Made by a program: the position numbers and the translations under genes. The notes beneath the pieces were generated by a model that saw nothing but the letters and a program-made list of their open reading frames with translations, was not told the DNA's origin and searched no databases. Source: Pleurotus ostreatus/Saccharomyces cerevisiae fusant (Eukaryota; Opisthokonta). Taken from it: a stretch of 64,000 nt of DNA. The number at the start of each line of letters is the position of its first letter. Position 1 is the stretch's first letter. The stretch lies in contig JAMQCK010000075.1 of assembly GCA_024196135.1 (NCBI GenBank), positions 27,361 to 91,360 of the forward strand, read 5' to 3'. This document shows positions 9,645 to 21,688 of this stretch, one piece after another.

Positions 9645-12205
9645 ATGGTCACTCGTTTCTTTCTTCTGGCTGTCGCCGCCTCTTCCCTCCTGGTTTCCGC
9701 AGTCAAGGTTCCGCTCAAGCAGACGAAGCGAACGGATCGGCTCGACCGGCGCAATGGCAACTCTAACTTCAGGGTCCTCGCGGCGGCTGCAGGCGACGGC
9801 GATGACAGTGGCTTGCTTGACCTCGAGTGCGTGAGGGCGGGGGTGTTAGGGGATGTGGCTGAACTAGCGATAGCACTGTTCACGACTTGATCTACATGTC
9901 CGACGTGAGTGTTCGTGTTGGAACTGTGTAGGCGTACCTGACCTCCTGCAGATCAATGTCGGGGGGAATGGTCAGTGAAAAAGAAGCATAGGACAAGGGA
10001 ATCATGCTCATATGTCGCGCAGACTATGTCGTCCAACTCGACACTGGCTCCTCGGACTTGTGGATCAAGGGCGACACCTATCCCCTCCCCAACTCGGACG
10101 TCTCTGTGCGTGCAGTTGCCAGTCCTACTTCTACCTTACTTAACCCCCCTCTAGGCCTTGTCCGTCAATGTTACCGTGAGCATACTTTTCTTGGTACCCA
10201 CACGCCTCCTCACTATCTTTAGTACGGTATCGGCTGGTGCAACGGCTCTATCGCCTTTGCAGACGTGGAATTTGCGAAGTACGTACTTCAAGTCACCTTC
10301 ATGTCTCCACGCTCACCGTTCACGCAGTATATCCGTATCCAAACAAGCATTCCTCGACGTCTCCACCGCGCAGAGCCCTGCACTATCCTACCAAGCCGAC
10401 GGCATCCTCGGCCTCGGCTTCACCTCCCTCTCTACCATCGACTACGCGCTCAACTCCACCGGCTCCGACAAGGGCCGCAGCCTCCTCTACAACCTCTTCG
10501 AGGACAACCCCAACGAACCCAACTTCATCTCCTTCCTGATGCAGCGCAGCACTGACGACTCGGACGACATCGAGGGCACCTTTACGATCGGCGAGTACGT
10601 TGACGAGTACAAGGACGTGCAGAAGCAGACGGCGATTCCTACGTTCCCTGAGACGGCACCCACGCGGTGGACCGTGCTCGTTGACTATCTGTTTGTCGGT
10701 GATAACACGATTTCACCGACGACGTCGGTCCCGGGTGTGCAGGTCAACCAGGCTGTTGCGCTTTTGGATAGCGGCACGTCTTACACGTGAGTTTACGTCC
10801 TCGCCAAATTTGTTCGCTCGCTAACTGGAGTAGGTATGCACCGGACGACATCGTGGACGCCATATACAAGGGCGTCGATGGCGCGCGCTTCGACTCTAGC
10901 TTGGGCCAGTGGGTCGTACCGTGTGATGCCGAAATTGACATGGCGCTCCAGATTGGGTGCGTGCATATTTGTGTGTAAACAGCCTTACACTGATTTTCGT
11001 GCAGCGGCCAGGTCTTCCCGCTGCATCCGCTCGATGTCACTCCTACTGGACTGACTGACCAGAACCAATGTGTCGGCTCCTTCGTTCCCGGCTCCCTCGC
11101 TGTCGCCGAAGGCAACTTGTATGTTTACTTCGTTCGAATGGCCTTCACTTGCTAATTGCTATACAGTGACTGGCTCATTGGCGACAACTTCCTGCGCTCC
11201 GTCTACTCGGTTTATGACTTCGGCGACTTCGACAAGGACGGCAAGATGGGCGATCCCTACGTCAAGATGCTATCCATCGTCGACCCGAATGAGGCCTCGA
11301 AAGAGTTCGCCTCTCAGCGCAACACAAGCCCTCGCAGCGGTATCTCCTACTCCGCGCAAAGCGTCGAGCAGGCATCTATGTCAGTCACCGTGTCCGGCGA
11401 CGTCGCCAGCACGCTTGACAAACTCACCACCTACCTCCCCGCCATGCTTGCAATTATGGCACTCAACGCTGTCGTTCTCCTCGCTCTCGGCGTATGCGGC
11501 ATGGTTTACCTCTGCCGGCAAAAACGCAGGAGGTCCGTCATGGGCCGTACTGGCCGCCGCATGAGCCCCATGCCTATGAACCCGCGCCACAGCTACATCG
11601 CTGGCGTCCCCGCGCACGAGCAGCCGCACTCGTACGAGCCAGTCAGCATGGCCATCACCGAGGATACCTTCGTCGCCCCGTCCCCGCGCTACATGGAGTT
11701 CGAGGGCGGGCGCCCCAAGAGCGTGCGCAGCGCGAGCATGAGCATGGACAAGGGCCGCATCGGCGACATCCCGGAGGAGCCGGAGAGCCCGACGGAGGCG
11801 ACGCCGGCGCTCGCTGAGGACCGGCAGCGCACCGCGCCGACGCGCGCGCCGCCACCGCCGCCGATCACGCCGCCCAGCCCGGGCTTCATCCAGCACGAGG
11901 AGCATCAGCAGGAGGAAGATATCGGGGGCGAGACGCACGAGGCGCCGCCTTCGTCGCCGATCTCGATGCGCCCGCCGTCGGGGTTGCAGGCGCCCATGAC
12001 GCCGCGGACGCCGAGCTTCTTGCAGCGGCAGATGCAGCAGCCGCAGGGTGGGCAGGATGATGGGGACCTCCTGCCGCCTCCGCGTCGCAGGTTCATGCCT
12101 GGTGGAGGTTCGCTGCAGCCTGGCGACCGCCCGCGCAGTGTCGCGGTCCCCCATCTGAGGGCGCAAGCCTCTCAGCAGGACAGGCCTATGTCCTACGCGG
12201 CGTAG
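9645..12205 (+). CDS. Membrane-anchored aspartic protease (peptidase family A1)
   Basis: Pepsin-type endopeptidase of the secretory pathway or cell surface. The start at 9645 gives a signal peptide (MVTRFFLLAVAASSLLVSA), followed by a short basic propeptide. The first catalytic motif is QLDTGSSDLW, a flap-like YGIGWCNGS follows, and the second catalytic motif is ALLDSGTSYT; both Asp residues are present. The two lobes end with WLIGDNFLRSVYSVYDF. Near residue 440 a membrane segment (AMLAIMALNAVVLLALGVC) leads into KRRR and then about 230 residues of Pro/Ser-rich, low-complexity cytoplasmic tail. The N-terminal half is cut by several short introns, and the last exon is long. The substrate is unknown. 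The long tail goes well beyond simple anchoring and could serve trafficking. Confidence 0.92.
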
Positions 12206-12811
12206 GCATGTAGTACTACGCCCTGTATCTCCCCCTTCTTGGCTCTCACCCTCGCCTCCTCCCTCTTGCCTCTCGCCTCTTGCTCCCGCGTCACGCTCCT
12301 CACGCTCTCTTCGGCCACAGGCCCCGACCCGTGTTCTCGTTTTGGTTGTGTACTCAGACGTCTCTGATCTACGATGGCCCACTGCTTCCGCACGGACGTG
12401 CATCTCCCCCTGTTGTGCCCTAATACCGCCGTACGATAGCCTTACCATTGGGACGTTCGGACTATAGTTTCTTTACTACGGATCTCTTACCATGCCAATG
12501 AGCACTCACTGGATTGTTCGCCGAGATACTTGCTTGTGAGATTTCAATGGAGTACATAGTGTACTCTATAGCAATGTCAAGTAGGCACTCTCCCTCGCTG
12601 TCAAGCTCAAACTCGAACTTCAACCGTCCGGATTCCAGATCGGGTGAATATGTGGCGTCTGGGGATCCCCGCACTCCGGGAAGTCGGCAATGCAATGCCG
12701 AGCCGGCAAGCTGGCTGCCCCAACATACCGCCGCCTATACGTCTTCCGCCTCCCCTTCGGATTCCGCGTCTTGCCCGCTTCCTTCCTTCCTTCTCCCCCT
12801 CACCGTCAGCC
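12206..12811. other. Intergenic region, 12206-12811
   Basis: 3' flank of the protease gene, with CT-rich sequence, and 5' flank of the transhydrogenase gene. No coding sequence or RNA gene was recognised. Confidence 0.6.
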
Positions 12812-14979
12812 ATGGCCTCCCGCTCAACGATCTTCCGCCTCATCAATGCGTCACAGCACAGCGCGTCTTGCCCCTGTCATGGTGGGAAGCCCCACGTACA
12901 CCTCCCTCAGCAGGTCGCGGCGGTCGGCCAACTGAGAAAGCTGGCGACTCCTGTGCAGAACGTGGAGAAGGAGTACGCGTTTGAGGTGCGTAGGGATGTT
13001 TATTTGTATGCTCGGATGATTTATCTGGGACTCTTCGTGCAGGTCGCGGCGTCGAACCTGCGCTTTGGAGATGGAGTGACGGCGGAGGTCGGTATGGACC
13101 TGAAGAACTTGAAAGCCACGAAGGTGCGTGCTGAGACCGCGTTTGAGGAGGGGGACTGAACTCTTCACAGGTCGGCGTCTTCACGGATCCCAACATCGGT
13201 ACGTCCTTACCCCGCTTTACGTGCTCGTCCGTCATCTGACGCGCCCCTAGCGAAGCTTCGCCCCATGCAAGCGGTATTCTAAGCTTCCCAAATCCCATAC
13301 GCTCCTGCTCACCTCGCTGCAGACCTTGCAGTCGCTCGAGTCGCAGACCGATCTGCCCTTCGAGGTGTACGACAGCGTTGTAGCCGAACCGACGGAAGAC
13401 AGCTGGCGCAAGGCCATTGAGTGGTCTCGCAAGCATGACTTCAGTCACTTCCTCGCGTGCGTATACATTCCTCGGTCTCAGGTAGCGCAAAGCTCACGCT
13501 ATCCACAGTGTGGGAGGAGGAAGTGTCATCGACACGGCGAAGGTAGGGAATGGCTCAATATGACAACTCTCGTACTGATTGTGTGACCTTCAGGCAGCAA
13601 ATCTGTGAGCTTTTATCTCAGTCATGCGAGCCCACGACGCTTGAAACTGATGTATCTCCCCTCTTCCAGCTTCAGCGTCTACAAAGACGCGGATCTCTTT
13701 GACTTCATCAACGCACCTGTAGGGAAGGGTACACCGGTGTCGGAGAAGCTGAGACCACTCATCGCAATCCCGACGACTGCCGGAACCGGGTCAGAAACAA
13801 CTGGTGCAGCAATCGTCGACATCACTAGCCGCGCATTCAAGACTGGAATCGCGAGCCGCGCATTGAAGCCGTTGCTCGGGATAGTCGTGAGTATACGCCG
13901 TACGCGATGAGTGGGAAAGACACTTACCAGGCTCAGGACACGCAAAATACCGAGTCGTGCCCTACGCAGGTGCACATCAGCTCAGGGTTGGACGTGCTCT
14001 TCCACAGCTTGGAGAGTTATACTGCCATCCCGTGCGTGCATGCCTCTATCTCGTGGTTTGCACAGCGAAGCTGACACCTGCCAGGTACTATGAGCGCACG
14101 CCGCGTCCGTCGAACCCCATAAACCGACCTGCATACCAGGGCAGCAACCCTGTCGCGGACATCTTCTCCTTCTGGGCGCTCCAGACGTGCGTGAACAACC
14201 TGCCGCGAGTCGCGAAGAACAGGGACGATGAGGAGGCAAGGCGGGCGATGCTGTCAGTACCCAAGTTCTGCCCATCGCAAAGAAGGAGAGCTAACGCGCG
14301 CTAGGCTCGCCTCTTCGTTCGCCGGTATCGGCTTCGGGAACGCTGGTGTGCATTTGTGCCATGGGATGAGCTATCCGGTGCGTTTGGGCGAGAGTAGCAC
14401 ATTCGTCGGCAAAGGTACTGACCGTGTGCGCACGCAGATCTCCGGCCTGAACAAGAAGGGTCCCAAGTACAAGCACCCAGGGTACCAAGTCGACTGGCCC
14501 ATCGTGCCGCACGGCGTTAGCGTCGCGCTTACAGGGCCTGCTGGTACGCCACTCGGGTGCAAGCGTCCATAATCCGTGCTGATCGTCTCTTCTAGTGTTC
14601 CAGTTCACCGCGCCGTCGAATCCGCAGAGGCATCGGCAGGTGCTCGCGGTGTTCCACAAGGTCCCGGAGAACGACCCGTCGATCGCGCGCATCCCGGATG
14701 AGGACGTGGGGCTGCACCTGTATGAGGCGATTGCGCGGTTCTTGGACGGGTTGGGGGTGCCGCGGGGGTTGAAAGCGATTGGGTAGGTGGTGCTTGTTGC
14801 GGCGATGTTGCTCTTGCTGACGCTCGGATAGATACACGAATGCGGATGTGGAGGCGCTGGTTGAGGGTGCGATCCCGCAGCGGCGCGTGCTGGATTTGGC
14901 ACCCGGCATCGGCGATTTCGTTGGCGAGGATGGACGTATTCACTTGACGAAGATCATCGAGCAAAGCATGGAGTATTGA
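12812..14979 (+). CDS. Hydroxyacid-oxoacid transhydrogenase, mitochondrial (ADHFE1 type)
   Basis: Iron-type alcohol dehydrogenase family enzyme that couples oxidation of 4-hydroxybutyrate to reduction of 2-oxoglutarate in mitochondria. The start at 12812 gives a Ser/Arg-rich presequence ([17 protein letters not shown]). The cofactor-binding segment includes [15 protein letters not shown], followed by [20 protein letters not shown]. Metal-ligand regions are visible: [29 protein letters not shown] and [13 protein letters not shown]. About ten short introns are needed, one small exon carrying [16 protein letters not shown]. The product is near 490 residues, the usual length. No pathway partner lies beside it. 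Confidence 0.93.
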
Positions 14980-15195
14980 GGGAGCAGCTAAGAAGGACTC
15001 GTACGCTCAATCTACCAATGTATCTACGCATTAATGCATCTGAATCAACCGCACAAACCTGCGATGGGTACGAACCGATACACCAAACTGAATATCTGTT
15101 TGGAAAGCACAATCAAGTGAAACAACAGGTTCAACCATTGTGCTACCGGCTACCCCCGCTACGCGTGTACTCCCTTCGCGCCGCGTGCTTTACTT

Positions 15196-15228
15196 CTGGT
15201 CCGTGCGCGTATGTTCCTCCTCATAAGC
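15196..15228 (+). promoter_or_regulatory. U2 promoter, copy 2: candidate PSE and TATA-like box
   Basis: CTGGTCCGTGCG at 15196-15207 starts 50 bp before the inferred U2 5' end (15246), the same spacing as in copy 1. A TATA-like CATAAG lies at about 15222-15227. The sequence between the two elements differs from copy 1, so the 12-mer stands out as selectively kept. Confidence 0.55.
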
Positions 15229-15245
15229 CTCTCCCCTACACCCCG

Positions 15246-15433
15246 ATTCCTCACCACTCTGGCCTTTTGGCTTAGATCAAGTGTAGTATCTGTTCTTAAA
15301 AGTTTAACCACTTTTACCGAAGCACTGCTTCGTGTTATGGTTATCCAATTTTTGTCGCCCCTGTTCCCTGGGCTCTGCTTGCAACCTGGGGACGCGATGA
15401 CCTTGCCGCTGCAGTACAGGCTTGTGTCGTCGG
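15246..15433 (+). ncRNA. U2 spliceosomal snRNA, copy 2
   Basis: Matches copy 1 base for base from the 5' end through the branch-recognition GUAGUA, stems IIa and IIb and the Sm site AATTTTTG (about 15347-15354). The only differences seen are in stem-loop IV: CCACTGCAGTACC in copy 1 reads CCGCTGCAGTACA here. All core U2 features are intact, so both copies are likely functional. It lies between the transhydrogenase gene and the P450 pair. Confidence 0.95.
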
Positions 15434-15474
15434 GGGAATTCCTCTCGCACCCAACCCTCTCCCTTTGAGCTCCG

Positions 15475-15504
15475 CTCCATCCGCTTGTCTGTAGACGAGT
15501 GGAG
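15475..15504 (+). promoter_or_regulatory. Downstream hairpin of U2 copy 2, candidate 3'-processing signal
   Basis: CTCCA (15475-15479) pairs with TGGAG (15500-15504). Inside, CTTGTC pairs with GACGAG (one G-U), and an unpaired 5'-side bulge lies between the stems. Shape and position match the hairpin behind copy 1, while most inner pairs differ. GGGCGCAAA-Y-GGATTG follows in both copies. Confidence 0.4.
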
Positions 15505-15524
15505 GGCGGGCGCAAATGGATTGG

Positions 15525-16662
15525 TTCCAAGTGTCCTTCGTGGCCTCGTACGTAGATTCAATTCCGGCATGAGAGTTCTGTATTTATGGCTCCTGCGTAT
15601 GGATCGCTGCCTTTTGTTGACTCCCATATTGCTATTGGCTTTTCAAGTTCGTGAAGTTAAAATGTAACGAGAGTGTCCAACGATGCATACATATATACTG
15701 TCCAGAGTGCGCTGAAGAGATACCGGCTCTTGCTATAGTATGCTATAACTGCGAGTCTGATGTATCGTGCTCGCGCTGGGCATGTTTGCCGCACCAAGTC
15801 AATGAAATTGAACCGTGACGAGATAGTGACGATGGCACGTGATTCACGTGATACAGAACCGGTGGCGCACGCCGCGTTTTACATCCTTCCTGGTTTTCAC
15901 CATCATCGGGCTCGTACGGCTCAATCAATTCTGTCTATTCAAAACAGCACACCCTCCCCTCCCAAGTATTGTACTAATTTGAGCTGCACTGTCAACTGTC
16001 TGTGCATCTGGTTGGCTTATCGCCGAGGTTAATTCGTCCTGGATGACGCAAAAAGCCTCTGTGAGATACGCTAGACACCCAGCATCCTTCCGCCGCCCAC
16101 GGTGGGGAACTTCACCCGCGAAAGCTGGACAGCTGCATGCGCAGCAATACTGACAGCCCGAGGCACTTTGCGGTACTTAGGTGCGCCACTCGGTCCCTCG
16201 ATCACCTGCTGTCCTTTTCATGCCTTTCTGTACAATACTTCCAAAAGACCGGCCTTACCGACCTTGTATCCGCCGCTAGAGGCGTGGGCATGTCGTGCTA
16301 TCTTTGGCGGGCAATAACTACGGATGATTCCGATGATCAGTCCTGGAGGATCACCTTCGCCGGTCAATTGCTCGCAGAGGCTCGGTGGCCTAATCCGTAG
16401 TGTCTTCTTACTCACGCTTGGTAGGTCTATCTCGACACGGGGCCACTATCTACTGCTCTCTGTTTTCCCTCGGCGTCTATACCATCAGCAGGTGTGTCGC
16501 CGCTTCATGAAGACGCTCGCTGATCCCACGAGCCATCCGCTCAGCAATGCACGTCGGTCAGGGCAACTTCCTCCAGATGGTAGGCCCGACGGAAGCTTCC
16601 TCGCTCTCGTATATAAGAGGTACCGGTAAGCAGTTACATACCTTGGGCATCGTCATCCAGTC
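15525..16662. other. Intergenic region, 15525-16662
   Basis: About 1.1 kb between U2 copy 2 and the first P450. Open frames are short and without known motifs. A TATA-like TATATAAG near 16610-16617, some 50 bp before the P450 ATG, is a plausible core promoter. Confidence 0.55.
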
Positions 16663-18724
16663 ATGCCTCCGCAGTTCCTCGCTGATACCTCGAGCACAAC
16701 GTATCTGGTCGGAGGCGCGCTGGTGCTGGTCTATCTAGCCTCTCTCGCCACTTACCGCTTGCTCCTGTCCCCTCTCAGTAGTATTCCGGGACCCTGGTAT
16801 GTGGCTGTGACGGACCTCTGGCTGACCTCGCACATCGCACGACTGCAACAATGCATGACGGTACACAAGCTCTTTGAAGAGTACGGTCCCATCGTTCGTA
16901 TTGGCCCAAACCGCATAGCGTTCAAGGACACGGCCGGCGTCAAAGCAGTCTACTCGGTGCTCAAATTTGACAAGGGCCCGTCATACCTAAAGCTCAAGAC
17001 TGCGTAAGTGACGATCCTGAAGTGCTCCGTGTAACTAAACCCGATGGCAAATAGGGATGATGCAGACCAAGCGTGAGCGCTCGTACCAAGCGTTCGGTGG
17101 TGTGTCTGACCGTAGAGGATAGAATGACGATCCTAGAGCACGGGCCTCATAGCGCTCGACGGAGATCCTGGGCGTCGCACTATACGATGAGCAGCCTACT
17201 CAGATTCCAGCCCGTCATGGGCAATGCCGCGCGAGGTCTGATTTTGGTAAGGATACCACAAAACCCCCCCTCCCCTGCGCATTGCTGATTTTCGTCGTCC
17301 AGGCCGTCGAGTCTGTCTGGGGCAAACGACCGGTCGACTGTCTCATCTTGTTCCGGCACTTTACCATCGAAGTCATCATGTCCATCCTCTTCGGCTGTCA
17401 CCTCGATGTGCTCAAGGACTGGAGCGTGGGTAAGGAAGTTGCCATCTGCGAGGCGATAGGCGACTTCCCTCTGCAGGTCACCTTGGTGAGCGAGCCATCG
17501 ATCTCGACGAAACCTCTTACTCATCTGTTTCTCAAGCGCGGAGCCGTACCTTCCTGGGTATGGTATCTGGCGTGCAAAATTCCTCATCAAAAGTGGCAGA
17601 AGATCATCAAAGCGGACACGACTGTGGTCGAGGTACTTCGATTCTGCGCCTCGTGTATCCGCTATCTAAGCAGGCGTAGTTTGCACAGGAAAACCTGAAC
17701 AAATTACGCCACCTCGCAGATGCAACAAAGGATGACGGAGGTCAAGTGCCTCTCATCCTACGTCTGCTGCAGTACCGCGACCCCATCACAGGCTTGTCGA
17801 CCCTGCGAGAGAAGGAGATCATCGCTGAGGCCGTCGGTCACACGTGCGTTCATCGAGCGAGAGGCCCGAGGAGCGGCTCAATGACATGCGTGACACAGGA
17901 TCGCAGGTACTGATACGACAGCGACAACGCTCTCTTATTTGTGCTGGGAGCTTGGGCGTCGTCCGGATATCGCGGCAAGGCTCACCGCCGAGCTCGACGG
18001 CGCGATGGACGATCCGACGAGTGTGCCAGACATGTCGGTTCTCCAGTCTCTGCCGTATCTCAATGCCTTCGTGAAGGAAGGTAGGCTTCACAATTCCTAG
18101 ATGCACCAGCCTTTGCTTGACGGTGATTCTACATGTAGGCCTTCGCATATACGGAGCCGGACCAAGCCTACTAGAACGGGTCGTGCCTTCGGCAAGTGAG
18201 CCGTTCAACATCGCAGGCTACACAATCCCCGCCGGCACGCGCATAGCTACTCAGGTGAACATGACTGTCTTCAATCTCGCCGACAACCAGCTTAAGATGC
18301 CCTTGCAGTCCTGGAGCCTTCACCGCGATCCCGCCGTATTCCCCTCTCCCGCAAGATTTGACCCCGAGCGCTGGCTCGCCAAAAATACCAGCGCCATGAC
18401 CGCCAACCTCAACCCCTTCGGCTTCGGCACGCGCGTCTGTGGCGGACAGAACCTGGCCCAGATCATGTTGCGCATCGGCGTGGCGGTGATCGCGAGGAAC
18501 TTTCACATCGAGGTGCCCCCCGAGACGACGGAGAAGTCGATGGCGATTCGGGATGCTTTTGTAAGTTCTTTGTCGGTTGAGCAGATGGGACGGAAAGTTG
18601 ATTGGATACTATCAGGTCATATTCCCGGCAGCCATGGAGTGCAAGGTAAGGATGCGAGTCGAGTGGAACAAGCGTTTGCTGACGATGTTTGCAGCTTGTT
18701 TTCCATCCCCGTGCACATACCTGA
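16663..18724 (+). CDS. Cytochrome P450 monooxygenase, tandem copy 1
   Basis: Heme-thiolate monooxygenase of the ER membrane. The start at 16663 gives an N-terminal membrane helix (YLVGGALVLVYLASLATYRL) and the hinge SSIPGPWY. The conserved parts are: I-helix AGTDTTATTLSY, K-helix ExxR as KEG-LRIYG (an intron splits EG from LR), the FDPERW region, and the heme loop FGFGTRVCGGQ with the Cys ligand. About nine short introns are needed, and the last small exon ends with KLVFHPRAHT. The following P450 (19102-21144) has the same exon plan and is clearly a tandem duplicate; a third relative is at 52259-54228. I cannot name the CYP family or substrate. It lies beside no recognisable biosynthetic backbone enzyme. 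Confidence 0.92.
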
Positions 18725-19101
18725 GAGCCCTGTTGATCAGTCTGCTGTTGTATAACACACGTTTCATCCTTGAGCGGACGCCGAGTCCTCTCCTTATCCA
18801 CAGACGGCCATTTTTCTCCAGTCGAAACGATATGCGGCGAAATGCTCCCTGCACTCACTACAACTCATCACCTTGACCGGACGGACAAGCACCTTTCTCA
18901 GCCACCTCGCATACTGCCTCTCGTGTATCGCGAGCCCTTGCTCATGCTATGCGAACCTAATCAGCTTCATTGATGACCCACTTGAGCGCACCTCCCACGC
19001 CGCAAGCATCTGAGCGAACACGTTGCGTCTCGACTCTTGCTATAAGAGTAAGCCATGGCACGCCTGACCCCGTCTCTACGCACGATCTGTCCCCTCTTCT
19101 C

Positions 19102-21144
19102 ATGGAGCTGACCGGCCTTTCACAGACCTTGACTGCGTCATCATATGTTGTCGCACCTACCGTGACCCTATTGGCGGTCTACGTAGTCTCTGTGGCGACT
19201 TATCGCCTGTTCTTCTCACCCCTCAGCAGTATTCCTGGGCCGTGGTATGCTGCTGTCTCCGACTTTTGGCTTACGACACACGTCGCGCGGCTGCAGCAAT
19301 GCATGACCGTGAACAAGCTCTTCGAGATCTACGGTCCTGTTGTGCGCATCGGACCGAATCGCATTGCTTTCAAGGACCTGGCTGGCGTTAAAAACGTGTA
19401 TTCTGTGCATAAATTCGACAAGGCGCCGTCTTACTTGAAGATGAGGAGCACGTACGTGAGTTCTCGATAAGACCGGAATTAGCGAGACTGACGGACTTCG
19501 CAGAGACGATGCTGATCAAGCGTAAGCAACGAGAATCTCTCGCTATGTCAAGGGTTGCAATAACGATCTTCTTATATAGGATGACCTTCCTCGATGCCGC
19601 CGCTCATGGCGCGCGTCGCAAGGCCTGGGGGCCTCACTATACAATGGGCCATCTGACGAAGTTCCAATCCGCCATGCAAGACGCCTCCCGACAACTCATC
19701 GAGGCCACCGCTTCCTTCGAGGGCAAACGCCCTATCGACTGCCTGGTGTTGTTCCGTCACTTCACCATCGAGATTATCATGGTCACGATGTACGACTGCC
19801 GTCTCAATGCTCTCAAGAGCTGGAGCGCTGGGAAAGAGGTGCCGATATGCGAGGCCATAGGACATTTCCCTTTAGCAATTACTTTGGTACGTCCGGATCT
19901 TCTGAGTATCGCTATTAGGTTACATTCCTGCGACCTGTGCAGCGTGGTGCCGTCCCTGATTGGCTATGGAAACTGGCCTGTTGCATTCCCCATCGCGGAT
20001 GGCAGAAGATATGCAGTTCTGGTAACGCGAACCTTGAGGTAGGGTCCAGCGTCCGGCCGAGCCAGCTTCGTGGACTAATGAGTAAATTCTCTCCTGGTAT
20101 AGTTCACTCGCAAACACCTGCGCGAGCTGCGTCAGGTCGCGGAGTCAGGTAAGAATGTGGACGACGAGAAAATGCCCATGGTTCTCCGTCTGCTACGATA
20201 TCGCGATCCTGCCACGGGCTTGCCGGCTCTGCAAGACAAGGACATCGTCGCTGAAGTCCTTGGGCACACGTACGTCTCTCCTTCGGTAGCGAATACGATT
20301 ATGAAGATTGATATGGCTTTTAGTATAGCGGGCACCGACACCACGGCGATTACCTTGTCCTACTTCTGCTGGGAGCTCGGGCGGCGACCAGACATTGTCG
20401 AGAAGCTACGCACGGAGCTGGACACCGTCATGCACGACCCGATGGATGTACCAGATATCGCGGTCTTGCAATCGTCGCCCTACCTAAATGCGTTTCTGAA
20501 GGAAGGTAAGAAACGAGCGGCATTCACCCCATTCAAAGGCACAACTGACGAACGTTGTCATAGGCCTTCGTATCTATGGCGCGGCTCCTAGCCTGCTAGA
20601 GCGGAAAACGCCGACTGCGGGGGACCCATTCAACATCGCTGGATACGTGCTACCGCCGCACACAATTGTGGCCGCGCAGGTCAGTCCTTGCTTCGCATGT
20701 GTTCTCGTCGACTCGCTGACAGTAAACTCGTAGGCATGGAGTCTCCACAGGTATCCCGCCGTTTTCCCCGACCCCGACGAGTTCCGACCCGAGCGATGGC
20801 TAGAGGGCGACACCATCGCCATGAACGCGCAGCTCGTCCCCTTCGGTTTTGGCACCCGCGTCTGCGCTGGCCAGCATCTCGCACAGATAATGATGCGGAT
20901 GGGCCTGGCTGCCATCGTACGAAACTTCGACATTGAAGTGCCGCCAGAGACAACGGAGAAGTCGATGGCGATATGCGATGCATTTGTACGTGCTTGTACA
21001 GGTAGGTGAATTGCATAGACTGACTGGTCGCGTCGCAGGTCATCTTCCCGGCAAGTATGGCATGCAAGGTGAATATATGTTCTGCTGTGTCCGAACGTTG
21101 CATGACCGAAGATCCAGCTTGTATTTCGTCCACGCACCGCGTGA
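19102..21144 (+). CDS. Cytochrome P450 monooxygenase, tandem copy 2
   Basis: Tandem paralogue of the 16663 gene. The start at 19102 gives MELTGLSQTLTASSYVVAP, a membrane helix and the hinge SSIPGPWY. Conserved parts: I-helix AGTDTTAITLSYFCWELG, ExxR as KEG-LRIYG with an intron inside the motif, FRPERW, and heme loop FGFGTRVCAGQ. The C-terminal small exon encodes KLVFRPRTA. Two very short exons after the N-terminal exon are shared with copy 1 (encoding roughly DDADQA). All expected catalytic residues are present, so it looks functional. Substrate unknown. Confidence 0.92.
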
Positions 21145-21688
21145 GCATTCAGGGAGGGGGGTCGTAGGTAGCTTTTATCTTTTGTACTTCCAGTGACCGA
21201 CAGCCTGAGAATTCAGGATTGCTCCGGCGCCGCTATCTTCAGGGTACTATAAGACGCATGAGCAAAGACGACTTGCTAGCATTCATTGATCCAAACAGCG
21301 CGGAACAAGGAAATCAAGCAAGTTGTGGGTCCAGCTGAACCACCAAACGGAGTTTGCCGATCGCTGTACAGTTTGTCTCATCACGTGCGCGCTATCGAGA
21401 TTTGTGCTCGCCCTCGTCGTCGCCAGGTCAGTCGTCCATCAAGGTGGGTACCGAATTGCTGCTCGTCGTCGGCGTCGTCAGGACCCCATGCATTACACCC
21501 TCCAGCCCATCCCGACTCTTGCAAGTCCGAAGTCTATGCGCTTTCCCCGTCTTCAACGATGAGGAAGTCATGATCGGGCTTGTATACCTACCCTAATCCC
21601 TTCGATCCTCCGCACTGCTCGCCCAAAACACACCTTGGAACCCTTGGTCTGACTGCTATACCTCAGATCCCCCTCGTCCGCCTTCAAA
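21145..21688. other. Intergenic region, 21145-21688
   Basis: Upstream region of the ribosomal protein gene. Short open frames only; no recognised gene or repeat. Confidence 0.55.

Noticed and set aside
11381..12448. Long minus-strand frame (355 codons) opposite the aspartic protease tail
   Set aside because: Arg-rich translation without domains, created by the GC-rich codon bias of the plus-strand tail.
16663..21144. Tandem P450 pair as part of a secondary-metabolite cluster
   Set aside because: No terpene synthase, polyketide synthase, NRPS, transporter or specific regulator lies beside the pair in this window.
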